In this document: piece after piece, positions 10,829 to 22,039 of the stretch
Layout of the letters: the number at the start of each line of letters is the position of its first letter
Numbering within the stretch: position 1 is the stretch's first letter
Source of the DNA: Impatiens glandulifera
Lineage: Eukaryota > Streptophyta > Magnoliopsida > Ericales > Balsaminaceae
Reading direction: 5' to 3'
NCBI RefSeq assembly: GCF_907164915.1
Contig: NC_061867.1
Span: forward strand, 23,970,308 to 24,034,307
DNA length: 64,000 bases
Made by a program: the position numbers and the translations under genes
Notes under the pieces: generated by a model
Seen by the model: only the letters and a program-made list of their open reading frames with translations
Databases searched by the model: none
What the model was told of the DNA's origin: nothing

Positions 10829-12020
10829 AGATTAAATATCTGTATTCAAAAGGGGGTATAATGAGTTTGGACCCTTTATTAAGATAAGACAAGCAATGCG
10901 CTGCTCGTATGCATTTAATCCCTGACACGCAATAGACGCTCAATTTACCCATTCACAATGTATAACATGTAGAAAATAATGAGTAAAATAAGAATGAGTT
11001 ATTTTATTAAAATCCTAAGTGTCATGGATAAAATCACAAACTCAAATCATAAAATAAAATAAGAAAAGAAAGCAAGCACCCCTCATCCTTTCGTTACAAT
11101 GTCGCTCATGTATCTTCATAAAGAGATTTACATTTCAAGCATAAAGAAATCTAGTCTAAATCTTTGAATCTTCAAGTCTTTCCATCCTTGTTGATCGTCT
11201 TTGTGTCTCATGCGTCTCTCTTGATCGTCTTTGTGTTTCACGCGTCTTTCTTGATAATATCTTATGCTTAGAATCTGAGTAGAAAGACACAAAGAAAGAA
11301 AACTAGTTACATTAGATTCTTCTTTTAGCTTTTCTAAGTTTCCTTGATTTTACTACTTTAAAATTATTTGGCTTAGCTTCAAAATTTCGAAATTGTTCAC
11401 ATGTTTCATGGAATTTTTAAAACTTTGAATGGATAAACTGAGCGCCTAGAAATATCTATATCCATACATGTATTTATCATATATAGTAGTCAAGTAAAGG
11501 GCTTCGTGATGTGGCTTTGTTGCTCGACAGGACGAGACGAGGCAACGGCTTGGCAGAATTGGCTTTTTGGATTTTTGGATTTTTGTTCTAAAGTTGGAAA
11601 TGGATTAAGAGAGATTTGTTCCACCGACAAGGATACTATCCCAAAAGGGATCTCTTGATGTAAGAGGAGCTCTCAATTGGACATCCCCTCACCTCTATTT
11701 CAAAATCCCTCATTTTCAATAGTAGGGGATATTTGAAAAGAAGAGAGGGTTAATCAGGGTTTTTTCATGTTGTTTTTCTCAACTCTCAAATCACACAAAA
11801 GCATTCAAGGCATAGGGTTGGGAGTGTCATTCACATTGACTACCCTTAGCACATAAAATATAGATGTGTGAGCTTCATCCAATGATGTATACCCACACAC
11901 CTCCACGTTGGAGCTCCAAGTCTCATGCAAATAATCAATTAATGTGAACATGGAGTATGAATTAAAGCATAAGAAAGTTTAAATACTTGGCCAAAATTAC
12001 TTTCAAGTCAAACGTCGAAT
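10829..12020 (-). other. Untranslated leader of the Tat element
   Basis: About 1.2 kb between the PBS and the gag start. I see no ORF of note. It includes a short duplicated stretch (CTTGTTGATCGTCTTTGTGT-like, near 11188 and 11222). Ogre elements carry an extra ORF here; this one does not. Confidence 0.7.
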
Positions 12021-12021
12021 G

Positions 12022-12039
12022 TCCCCAACAGAGTCGCCA
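12022..12039 (-). other. Primer-binding site of the Tat element
   Basis: On the minus strand, six bases after the LTR end, the sequence TGGCGACTCTGTTGGGGA starts with TGG, as expected for pairing with the CCA end of a tRNA. It has the TGGCGACTC form I know from Tat/Ogre elements, usually assigned to tRNA-Arg. The tRNA assignment is from memory. Confidence 0.8.
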
Positions 12040-12486
12040 GAAAACTGTGATCGATTTTTTTTTAAAAAGAATTTTTTGATCAACTAGTTTGAAAATTCTG
12101 GGACACTCTTTAAAAAAAATTATTTTTTGAAAACGTGAGGGGAATTAATTTTAATGTTGAAAAAATTTAAGTTTTAAAAACGAGGTTTTATAGACAACTC
12201 CATATCTTACCTTCCCGTCGAATCTGGGAGAGATTGGGAGTTTTTTAATGGAAAGTATGTCATAGGCCTTTTTTAACTTTTTTCAGTATTAATTAACCTC
12301 ATGACTAGAGAGTCGCCACTTAATTTCAAAAATTAGGAATTTATGAGTTGTGAGTTCGGCGTTTGGTTACGTGTGGGAAAGAGTTTTTTAGACGTTATGT
12401 CCCACAACGCCCCTAAGGTCTCTACTAATTAATTTTGGCCTTTCTTTAAAACATTCTTACGCTTTACATTTTTTAAGCATGTTTGC

Positions 12487-12584
12487 ATAAAAAAATAATA
12501 ATAAATAAAAATAAATAAATAAATAAATAAATAAAATTAAAAAATTAAAAATTTTTAATAAAATAAAAATAATAATAATAATAA

Positions 12585-12615
<31 letters not shown>

Positions 12616-12663
12616 AAATTAAATTAAATTAAATTAAATTAAATAAAATAAAATAAAATAAAA
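12487..12663. repeat. A/T simple-sequence tract inside the Tat LTR
   Basis: Runs of AAT, AAAT, TTAAA and AAAAT units, almost free of G and C. This is typical slippage-prone low-complexity sequence. Confidence 0.95.
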
Positions 12664-13430
12664 TTGTACAAAGAAAACAAATTGTTTTTATTTTTATTTT
12701 TTTACTTAGGCTCTTTAAAATCAAATGGCTCTAACGTTTTATAGAAATTTATTAATAACATATCTAATTATTCAAATAATAATAATATAATAATAATAAA
12801 ACTGTACAAAAAAAAGTTATTTTTTTTAATATAATAATAATAAAACTGTACAAAAAAAAGTTATTTTTTTTTATTATTATTTTTTTTACTTAGAAAGTTT
12901 AATATTAGATCTAATTATTCAAATAATAATAATATAATAATAATTACAAAACTATAATTTTTTTTTAGGGTTCTTCAAATTCAAAAGCCCTTAAAGTTTA
13001 TACAAAGAAATCCGTTTTTTTTTACATTAAACTTTTTTTTAATTATATTTTATTTACATGTTAGGTTTAAAGTTTACATAAAACATACATAAAGTTAAAG
13101 ACCTAATTAGCTAATAATTATACATACAATCATATTATATAATAAAAAGACCAAAAGCAATCTTATTAAAGATATATAATAGAAAGACCAAAAGCAATCT
13201 TATTAAAGACAAAAACTAAAGGTAGAGTCAAGAAGCTTACAAAGATGGTTGCTTTTGACTCAAGTGTATGAACTCTTTTTCTTCAAAAGGGGCAGCCTAA
13301 GGGCACTTTAATATTAAAATTTTGGCTCTTAAAAATAATGTGAAAAGAGTGCAATGTGAAAAGAGAGAGAAAGGTGAAGGTCAAGGTCGAGCCTTTTTTT
13401 TTTAAGCCCCTAGCTAGTGTGTTAAGAGGG

Positions 13431-13442
13431 GGTATTTATAGG
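13431..13442 (-). promoter_or_regulatory. Probable TATA box of the Tat LTR promoter
   Basis: Minus-strand CCTATAAATACC in the 5' LTR, about 730 bases inside the LTR from its U3 end. It matches the plant TATA consensus TATAAATA and is followed by sequence typical of a transcribed leader (GAG/CTT-rich). Confidence 0.65.
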
Positions 13443-14169
13443 CAAAACTTTGAAACCCTAGGGCCCAAAGGCCCATTTAACACACTTGGCCGTTGGAAAA
13501 AAAAATTTAAAACATTTACAAATGTTTAAAATAATGGAGCAATCTCCACTTGACATGTCAATAAATGTCAAGTTTTCATCCAATGGGATTTAATCTTTAT
13601 TTAATAAAGGATGTAATACTTGGTCATTTTAATTTTTAATTAAAAATGACCAAGTCTTCATGCTTCTCTTCAACACACGGCTGAATTATTTTTCCTTTGA
13701 CAACTTCTTCCTTTATTTTAGCAATCTCTTCTTTCCTTCTTTGACCTAGGATGCTTCTCATTATTGTGTGACACCGTTATCTTCTATTTTTGCACCGTTA
13801 TCCCCTTTACACCCCCTTCATCCTACAAAAAAAAGACTTTGTTAAAAACACAAAAAAAAGTAATTTTATTTTTAATTATTCCTATTTATAAGGAACAATT
13901 CTAATTTAAAAAAGAAAATACTAACTAACTTATTCAAAAAATAAAATCTAATCGACAACTAATCTAACAAACTAATGTAACAACTAATTTAATTAAAAGA
14001 AAACTAAATCAATTATTTTCAAAAAAACTCAATTGTTCTAAAAATAACCGTCTTTAAAATAAATCGTGCAATTAGCCCGTGAATGAATTCGAAAAAAAAC
14101 TTGTATAGGCTCGGATTTATTAAAAGCATAAACTATAAAATTGGGGGGTAAAAAAAATGAGTGTCTACA

Positions 14170-15075
14170 AGACCAGGCGGTCTAATGGATTCTGCTCTTA
14201 GACGGGGATGTTTGATTTCATTAGACGAGGTCGTCTAACTGAAATACGTCTAATGTTTAGCTTAAGCAGTATGCTTGAAGCTAGCACCCGCCTACCCACG
14301 TGCTATAGCTGTACTCTACTCCTGCTCCACTTTCTATTGAAGATCAGTACGATAGCTATATGCAACCAACCAACGAATTCACGTAAGAGAATTTCTCTCA
14401 TATTACATGTTTTGAAGGTACATCTCTGATGGAATATTCGGTGCACTACCAGTTGGTGTACGGCCACGATTCTTATGCTCAAAACCTGTTGTGTACAATG
14501 GAGGCTTTACAATGAAAGAGTGACACGTATCATTCTAAAGATTCGACCGTTAGTCTCTGCCCAGTATTTATCAAATCCTAAGGACAACGGAAAATCTCTC
14601 GATCATCTTGCTTGCTGGAATTACAGAGAGAGAAATCAAGCCTTTGAATATTAATACTGTGAAGCTGCTTTCCTGATCAAAAACACCTTTAGCTGAGTGA
14701 TATTCTTCATCTAGTAAATTGAACAGAGTGTGTTCTGTTCAATAGTGAGCTAAGTGTGTGCAAACTGTATTTGATTCAACTCATATTATAGTGAATTCTT
14801 CCGGTGGTTGGAAGAAAGGGTGACGTAAGAGAGTTTGCTTTGAACATCCATAAACAAACTACTGTGTCTTTTCATTTCTGTCATCTTCTCATCCTTCATT
14901 CTGAGCTTCAAACCTAAGTAAACAATTCCGCCTTAATTCTTTTTCATGTGTTTACAAGGGTTTGCGTAGAATATAAAGCGAATTAAATCCTTAACAAGAT
15001 TTCTTTTAAACTGTTTTTCATAAGCCTTCATCAATAGCCATACCCCCGTCTCTATCGATACAGTCGATCCTATCA
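14170..15075 (+). repeat. C1 copia LTR in copy A, 5' part lost to the Tat insertion
   Basis: It matches 38290-39228 of the complete C1 LTR in copy B and ends ...CCTATCA directly before the PBS. It keeps the end of the LTR minisatellite zone (TTAGACGG, GTCTAA words) and the conserved hairpin block near 14790-14862. The first ~1.28 kb of this LTR would lie left of the Tat element, outside the window. Confidence 0.85.
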
Positions 15076-15077
15076 AT

Positions 15078-15089
15078 TGATATTAGAGC
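15078..15089 (+). other. Degenerate primer-binding site of C1, copy A
   Basis: TGATATTAGAGC compares with the usual initiator-tRNA-Met site TGGTATCAGAGC, differing at two bases. Copy B has TGATATCAGAGC. Confidence 0.8.
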
Positions 15090-15120
15090 CCGGTTTCTAT
15101 TCTCAAGCCTTTCCTGAAAA

Positions 15121-16540
15121 ATGTCGACCATAACCAAAGATGCCAGTGCTACAGCCATTCCAACTTTCTCCCGAGAAAACTACATTGTATGGAAGAAAAG
15201 AGTTCGTGCTCATCTCTCTTCTCTTCATGACGACATGTGGAGTTTCATCACAGAAGGTCCTATCAAGATCGATAAGGAGAAAGCTGAATGGACCGCTGAA
15301 GAAAAGAGGCAGAACAACCTCAACAACATGGCTCTTGATGTTCTGTACAGATCTCTCGATAACAGCATGTTCAACTATATTATCGAATGCAATACTACGA
15401 AAGAGGTCTGGGACAGACTCACCCAACTGTGTGAGGGCAACGAGCAAACTAAGGAAAACAAGATCATGGTTGCCACTTAGCAGTTTGATAGCTTAAAAAT
15501 GTGTCCTGGTGAAACAATGAACGATTTCGACACCAAATTCAGCAAGATTGTCTCCTCCCTATCCATTCTAGGCAAGACCTATAGCAACAGGAAGCTTGCT
15601 ATCAAGGTCATGTGTGCTCTTTCAAGGGAATGGGACATAAAGACGATGGCAATGAGAGAATCTAAAGATCTAAACAAGATCTCTCTCTTTGATCTCTTTG
15701 CTGATCTCAAGGCCTATGAGTTCGAGCTGAACTGTAGGATGGAAGAAGATCAACCCACATTCGTTATCATTGCCAAGGCGCTGGTGACTGTTGAAGAGCC
15801 ACCAACTGCTCCGGATGTGAAGATGGCAGCTCAGCAGCTGAGCAACGACGCCATGTCTCTCTTTGTGAAGAAGTTTGGCGACTTCATGAAGAAGAGGAAC
15901 TCTAACTCAAACTCTTCAAATTCTAATGACAATAAAAAATCTAAAGCTAATGTTACGTGTTTTAACTGTGGTATTAAAGGTCATTATGCATCGGAATGCC
16001 GGAAGACGAAACGTGAAGATCCAAGGATGATGGAAAAGAGTTGAAGGCTCTTATGGCTGGTGACGGGAAGAACAAACGAAACAACCGTAATTCCTACTTC
16101 TCATCCAATGAAAGTGATGAAGAAGAGGTGGTCTACTTCATGGCAAGAGAAGATGAAGAAAGGACTCGGGAGACTGAGGTATTTGACTTCTGTTCTGAAA
16201 GGTTTTCAAGGGAACAACTGGTAGCTGCACTAGATGACATGGTCATCGAGTACAGAAAGCTAGCAGAATCCCTAAATGAAACTAAATCTCCACTAGATGT
16301 AAACAAACCGATTCTATTTCAAACTGAAGAGTTAAACGTTTTTGAAAAGAAGGTTGAAGAGATCTCATTTGAGAATGAGATGCTCAAAGAACAGATTCAA
16401 ACCCTTTCATATGAAAATAAAAGATTAAATTATGTTGTCTGTGCATGGACAAGGTCCGGAGAAGCTGTCAAATACCAGATCAACAAGTTAAAACCTGTTG
16501 GATCTATATGCTTTCCACGGTTTAAGTTCTAGTATTGTAT
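15121..16540 (+). pseudogene. C1 copia gag, copy A (broken)
   Basis: Sirevirus-like gag. The first frame starts MSTITKD, and residues 15-120 contain FSRENYIVWKKRVRAHL, EWTAEEKRQNN and KEVWDRLTQLCEGNEQTKEN, the UBN2/gag pattern of copia elements. An in-frame TAG at 15478 replaces the CAG of copy B. The same frame resumes to 16044 and carries a Ser/Asn-rich tract and the zinc knuckle CFNCGIKGHYASEC. A frameshift just after it, present in both copies, moves the reading to 16041-16532. That part has acidic and coiled regions and ends WTRSGEAVKYQINKLKP, where the element is joined to an inverted C3 fragment. No C1 pol follows. Confidence 0.9.
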
Positions 16541-19180
16541 ACTCTAGATGATTTACTAACCGCTAAGTATCTTAACATTATCCCAATATCAGATTTTGCA
16601 TCAAAAACGGATAAGTAGTTTTTGACATTAATGTCAATGTAAAATTTACAACCGAAAATTTTAAGATACCGAATGTTAGGAATTCTATCAAAATATACTT
16701 CGTACTGTGTTTTATTGTGAAATTTGTTAATCAAAGACCGGTTTTGTGTATAGCATGCAGTACTGATAGCTTCAGCCCAAAATTTTTGAGCAACACCTGA
16801 GTCAACTATCATAGACCTTGCGGCTTCCTTGAGAGTTCGGTTTCTTCTCTCGGCCAGGCCGTTCTGTTGAGGAGTTCTAGCACTGGACAACTCGTGTCTA
16901 ATGTCGGAATCCTCAAGAAATGCATTTAGAGTACTTTTTGTAAATTCGGTTCCTCTATCACTCCTAATGCTATTTATACGTGTTGATTTTTCACTTTGTA
17001 AATTCTTAAGCAGTGTAATTAAATTGGATGCGGTTTCACTTTTAGATGCTAAAAATGTGACTCATGTATATCTAGAATAATCATCAATAACAACCATAGT
17101 GTAATGCATACCACCTAGGCTGGTGACCTTAATCGGTCCAAATAAATCCATGTGAAGAAGATCTAAACATCGGTTAGACTGAATGTGTCCCTTACTCTTA
17201 AAGATTGATTTAGTTTGTTTACCCATTTGACATGCTGAGCACACCTTATCCCTATTAAATATTATATCAGGAATTCCTTCAACTAACTTTTTATTGCGGA
17301 TATAGTTTAAGGTCTTAAGGTTTAGATGATTTAACCTTTTATGCCATAGCCAGGTTTGATCAGTTTTAGCTACCATGTAAACAGGATGCTCCACTTCATT
17401 TTTTCAGTCTACCTTGTATATATTTCCTAACCTATTTCCGGTTAGTAGTGTGCTACCCTGAGAGTTTTTAACTAAGCATGCATGTCTAAGAAATTCTACA
17501 GTATATCCAGCATCACACATCTGACTAATACTTAGTAGGTTAAAATGTAGTTTTTCAAATAAATTATATTATTAATTGTTAAATTACCATGGACAATCTT
17601 ACCCTTGCCCACAGTTCTACCTCTTGAGTTGTCACCAAAGACTATCATTGCACCGGTTTCTATTTTGATGTCGGTCAGAAGGTTGTTGTTTCCAGTCATG
17701 TGTCTGGAGCAACCGCTGTCCAGGTACCACTCAGAATTTCCTAACCGTTCCTTCATAACCTGTAAAATACACATATTTACAACTATTTGGTACCCACATT
17801 TACTTGGGTCCACAATTGATTAGTCCCTTGGGTATCCAGACTTTAATAAGTCGGATAACTTTCCCGGTTATGGTTCTAACTAGTTTTCCTGTGCTTGGCT
17901 TGACATCTTTTTGTTGTCCTAAGAGTGCCTTATTTTGTGGTGGCTTTTGGTTTATTCTATGTGGTCGTGGATTGGTTTGTTTACCTTTTGGCCGGTTGAC
18001 TTTCCTTCTCTCAGGATGAAACCATTTTTCCGAGTCAGTTGGACTTACATATTTTATTTTTTCTTTCGGTTTTGAGTCACTTTGTGCCTCATTGTCGGTT
18101 GAAGAGCTCTTGACAAATCTTACGAAGGGAAGATTGTCTTTTGTGAGTTTCATCTTGTTGGAACGGTTCCGGTTGTCGGATCTGTTGTTTTTGTATCCAA
18201 GACCAAATTTGCATTTGGGATGTCTTTGATATTTAGACAACTAGTTCACCATTTTACTGGATCTTTTTCATGCGGCTATTCGATACCTGGTTCGTGCATC
18301 TTCCTCTTCGGTCAACTCTTGAACTGACTCATTCAGCTTTTCATTCTTAGAGGATAGTTCAGGTGCTGCCTCGATTTCTAAGATTTCCTCAGGTTGAATA
18401 CTATCGGTTTCAGGTTCGGACCGGGGTGGTGCTATGGGGTCGGTTCTAAAGTTGAGTCGGGTTGGTACTAAGGTTAATAGATTCTTGTATTCTACTACCA
18501 TGTCATTTAGTGTATTAACTAAATCATCTTTAGTAAATTCTTCACAAGAAAAATCAAATAAATGTTCTTCGTTTGCCATGAGACAAGAGAGTTCATCATC
18601 GCTGTCATTGTGAGCCCATAAACTTCCTCCATCATCGGCTATCAGTGCTTTCTGAATTTCCCTTCCTTCACCGGTTTGTGAGTAGTTGTTTCTTTGGTTT
18701 TGATCATCCGGTGCAAAACTTCTGTGCAAACATTGCCATTGCATCCTTAGTGAATTGTTCAGCGGATTTGATCGTTGCAGCAGCTACAAGTTCTATAGAT
18801 ATGACTAGTGACTTAGTAGCGGTTGAGGTTGCTGCTTCATCTTCGATCCTGGATCTTATTTCAAACTCATATGCCTTCAGATCTTCGAATACATCGTGTA
18901 GCTTCATCTTGTTTAGGCAGTTTGATTCTCTCATCATCATCGTCTTTATGTCCCATGCACTCGGAAGAGGTCTTAAGGCTTTGATTATTGTTTCCTTGTT
19001 ATCGTACTTCTTTCCAAGAGTTGATAGCTCATTTATCACATTTGTAAACCGATCACTGTACTCCCTCATGGTTTCTCCTATATTCATCTTGATGTTTTCA
19101 AACTTCTGGGTAGCCACCATTATCTTGTTTTCCTTGGTTCTTTCATTTCCCTCATGAAGTTGAATCACCGTTTCCCATAC
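16522..19180 (-). pseudogene. C3-minus copia gag-pol fragment, copy A (truncated, broken)
   Basis: Minus-strand Sirevirus-like element of the same family as the young element at 50.15 kb. Reading from 19180 downward: gag (19231-18704, KENKIMVATQKFENIKM, MREYSDRFTNVINELSTLGKKY), then gag tail (18744-18268, 18240-17800). Protease follows (17813-17532, EWYLDSGCSRHMTGNNN, with intact DSG), then the GAG-pre-integrase HHCC region (17394-17062, [20 protein letters not shown]). The integrase core ends at VYNTRT, 16524. RT and RNase H are absent. A ~143-bp deletion at 18717 removes the gag zinc knuckle, which copy B keeps in degenerate form. A ~415-bp deletion at 19180 removes the gag start and PBS. 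Confidence 0.9.
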
Positions 19181-20360
19181 ACCGGGTTTCAATACTACAC
19201 AGGCTGTCACAAACCCTTGAACTGAGTTCAAGTGCGGAAGTGGTTTGTTTCAGACTGAAGCAACACACACACATGATGAATAGAGATAGGTTTTGGAGAA
19301 TATCGGTTTGGAGATTAGGAGGTCGGTTTGAGATTTAGTGAATCGGTTAGAATGATGTAATTCGGTTATAACAGTGTGAGTCGGTTAGAAAGTAGAACCG
19401 GCAGAAAGTAAAGAACAAGAAACAGGTTTTTGTGGATGTTCGGAGATAAAACTCCTATGTCACCCCTTCTTCTCGAAACCGCGAGAAGGATATTCACTAA
19501 GGAATAAACAAACACTATACACGATTGAGTCTTATTTACTGCTCGATAAACACTCTTACAATTTTCACAGAAATTGTAATCACACTTCAAATGCACACAT
19601 AAACTTTGAATCTTGTAGAGAGATAAACACAACTTGTAACTTCTTGGTTGTTGAAACTCTTAATTGTTGTGTCTCTTGATTGTTAGAACTTAGAACTACA
19701 TTTACTCCCCTTCAACTCCTTCTTTTATAGGTGAAATGTGCCAACGGTCACATTTCTTCAACGGATACCTTCAGGGTAATCCTTGAATCTGATTGGTTGA
19801 GCAGAGGTTCAGTATTGCATTAATTGTTGTTTAAGCTTCCAAGGCATGGAGAAGACCGACTTCATTTGTATTTTACTTAATATGGAAACTGTCGGTTGGC
19901 CGGTTGCCTGTATCTGGAAGACTGCACCTTTGACTTGTACCAAAATGGTAACTATTTCTTCGGGCAATCTTCTACAGCCTTCAGAGTATCATCAGATTTG
20001 TATGGATATGGAAATGTCACAGTCTGTTCCTTTGGTATCATCTTCCGCAGATACTCAAAGTGTTCGTTTGCACCAATTTGTAGATTGTACTTAGTTTGAT
20101 AATCTTGACTTCTTTTTCTAAGTAGTCTCTTCATCGGTTTTCCGGTTGGATACTGCATTTCGGTTTAGGATGTCTACCGGTTGTTCATAACTTTAGGTTA
20201 ACCGGATAACTTTCCGATTTTTGATACATCCTTTGCTTCTTCTTATAACCGGTTTGATTCTTGACCGGTTAGATTCTTGACCGTTCAGATTATTGACCGT
20301 TCCTGCACAGGAGATTTATTTTGTTAAGTTCTTATTTTAACCGGTCTAATTTATCTAACA
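19181..20360 (-). repeat. 5' LTR of C3-minus, copy A (inner end deleted)
   Basis: The outer end reads TGTTAGATAAATTAGACCGG on the minus strand (starting at 20360), as does the young C3 LTR at 50151. The inner ~97 bases plus PBS are lost in the deletion described at 19180. It holds a TATA box (19732-19741) and the conserved hairpin block with ...GGATGTTCGGAG on the plus strand near 19428-19505. Confidence 0.9.
19732..19741 (-). promoter_or_regulatory. TATA box of the C3-minus LTR, copy A
   Basis: Minus-strand CCTATAAAAG, preceded by a CAAAT/GTGACCGTTGGC-like stretch. The identical context occurs in the young C3 LTR at 50790 and in copy B at 44401. Confidence 0.7.
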
Positions 20361-21961
20361 GATTAAATGAATTCTACATAAAAAATATAATTAGTTATGT
20401 ATAAAAAATAAAGCTCAATCTTTTAATGAACATAAAACATTAATATTACCACAACTTTTGTTGTTATGTTTCCACTCCATGTACCATCCTCATTTTTATG
20501 TGTCTTCACAATTGTTTCAAGAAGGGAAGGGTGTCTTCCAAGTTCTTCATCTAAATTATATCAGACGTGGTCTGAAGTAATGCATAAGTAGACGTCGTCT
20601 AAATTATATAAGACGTGGTTTGAAGTAATGCATTAGTATACGTCGTCTAAATTACATCAGACGTGGTCTAAAGTAATGCGCGAGTAGATGTCGTCTAAAT
20701 TAGATCATACGTGGTCTGAAGTAATGCGTGAGTAGGCGTTGTCTAAATTACATCAGACATGGTAATGTGTGAGTAGACGTCGTGTAAATAACATCATACG
20801 TGGTCTGAAGTAATACGCGAGTAGACGTCGTCTAAATTACATCAGACGTGGTCTGAAGTAATGCGCGAGTAGAAGTCGTCTAAATTACATCAGACATGGT
20901 CTAAAGTAATGCACGATTGAATGTCGTCTAAATTACATCAGACCACGTAATGCACAAGCAGATATCATTTAATTTAATCAGACGTGGTAGTCTGAAGAAA
21001 AGAACAATCAGAGGTCGTCCAACTTCATCAGACGTGTAGTCTGAATAAGCGCCTGATACCCTTCTTCAGTAGTCATCTGAAGAGGCATTTGATTATCTAC
21101 TCATCTCATCAGCTTGACAATCAACATCTCCTTATCAGTCGTTTGGCCAGACAACTAAATACACCTTTATTGCCTAAGTGCCACGTATTCAAATATTCCA
21201 ACTCACGTTCTGTATTGTCCCATACACCAAGTTCATAGGAATATTCTATAGTACAATCTAATATTCCCACAATTAAACGCATATCCTCTATTGTACGATC
21301 TTGTACTATTGGCGTTCATCCATAATATTGCTGACACGTGTCCAAAAGGAAGATTCTACCATTGGTTCGATTTCAAGTATGTATAGCTATCCAAGGACAA
21401 TCGACGAATCTCTCGATCTCTCTCTATCTTTCTCGGTTCTTTAATTATTGATGAACACTCTATAAAAATTAAGAATCACTAAGCGTTGTACTCAATCTCC
21501 CTGAGATTATTTTGTAATCCATCTATTATTTTTTCTGTGTGAAATTTAAGTGTTGTAAGTTGAATAGAGGTTGTTCTATTCAATAGAGAGTTAGCTAGGA
21601 GTTTAGAAACTTGCGGTTTTTAAGTCTTGTGTTTTCTGACTGGGTTTGTGCATTTGTTGTATAAATTAAAGTCTTCTAGTGAATATCCTTCTGGTAACAG
21701 AAGAAGGGGTGACGTAAGTGTTTTTATCTCCGAAAATCCATAAAAACATCGTGTGTTATTTCTTTCCGCTCATTGTATTCGTTTTCCTAATGCATCAAAT
21801 CTAGCAAGTAGTTCTGCACTTGAATCTGTCCAAGATCTTGCAAAGATTTGCGAAGAATAGAAATAGATCTTACTCCATCACTGGATTAATATAGAATCGA
21901 AAGTTGAAAGTTGTTAATTATATTTAGAACTCCTTCTATATAGTCAACATCGATCCTAACA
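20361..21961 (+). repeat. C2 copia LTR, copy A (outer start not resolved)
   Basis: It ends ...GATCCTAACA at 21961, immediately before a PBS. It contains a minisatellite (about 20565-21045), a TATA-like GTATGTATAGCTAT near 21375 and the conserved hairpin block (21681-21745). The outer TG end is not evident. The C3-minus LTR abuts at 20360, so this LTR may have been truncated by that insertion. Confidence 0.75.
20565..21045. repeat. C2 LTR minisatellite, copy A
   Basis: About ten units of ~48 bp built from CAGACGTGGTCTGAAGTAAT, GCGCGAGTAGACGTCGTCTA and AATTACAT. Each unit holds two dyads of the form AGAC-N-GTCT. Units are degenerate and the last few are shortened. Confidence 0.92.
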
Positions 21962-21963
21962 AG

Positions 21964-21974
21964 TGGTATCAGAG
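21964..21974 (+). other. Primer-binding site of C2, copy A
   Basis: TGGTATCAGAG, the initiator-tRNA-Met-type site standard for copia elements, two bases after the LTR end. Copy B lacks this site through a deletion. Confidence 0.88.
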
Positions 21975-22039
21975 TGAATTAGTCTATTCTTTAGCATCAA
22001 TAAGATTCCTGAATCATATATATCATCAACAAAATCTCA

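Larger units (their letters stand above)
1..14169 (-). mobile_element. Tat/Ogre-type Ty3/gypsy retrotransposon, left end cut by window
   Basis: The unit reads on the minus strand from the right LTR (12046-14169) to the left LTR (1-513, incomplete). Order along the minus strand: LTR, PBS, leader, gag, protease, RT, RNase H, second RNase H, integrase, long 3' region, LTR. The first 513 bases match 13646-14169 closely, apart from small indels, which defines the LTR pair. Both LTR ends are TG...CA. The protease-RT-RNaseH-integrase order is gypsy. Two RNase H modules, a DNG protease motif, a TGGCGACTC-type PBS and a satellite-bearing 3' region are known of the Tat/Ogre lineage. Unlike classical Ogre elements I see no extra ORF between PBS and gag. 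Many stops and frameshifts break the coding part. The element sits in the C1 LTR of copy A: its right flank resumes at the base matching 38290 of copy B. Confidence 0.9.
12046..14169 (-). repeat. Right (5') LTR of the Tat element, complete, ~2.12 kb
   Basis: The plus-strand limits are TGTGATCG at 12046 and TGTCTACA ending at 14169, so in the element's orientation it runs TGTAGACA...CGATCACA. It contains a long A/T simple-sequence tract (about 12487-12663 with AAT, AAAT and AAATT/AAAAT runs) and several related AT-rich blocks near 12770-12960. A TATA box is at 13431-13442. Its outer 524 bases match window positions 1-513. Confidence 0.9.

Noticed and set aside
14208..14429. 73-codon plus-strand ORF
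   Set aside because: Falls in the C1 LTR; the matching region of copy B (38327-38550) does not preserve the frame.
19846..20158. Short ORFs on both strands in the C3-minus LTR (also 44575-44837)
   Set aside because: Inside U3 of an LTR upstream of the TATA box; conserved between copies only because of the recent common origin.
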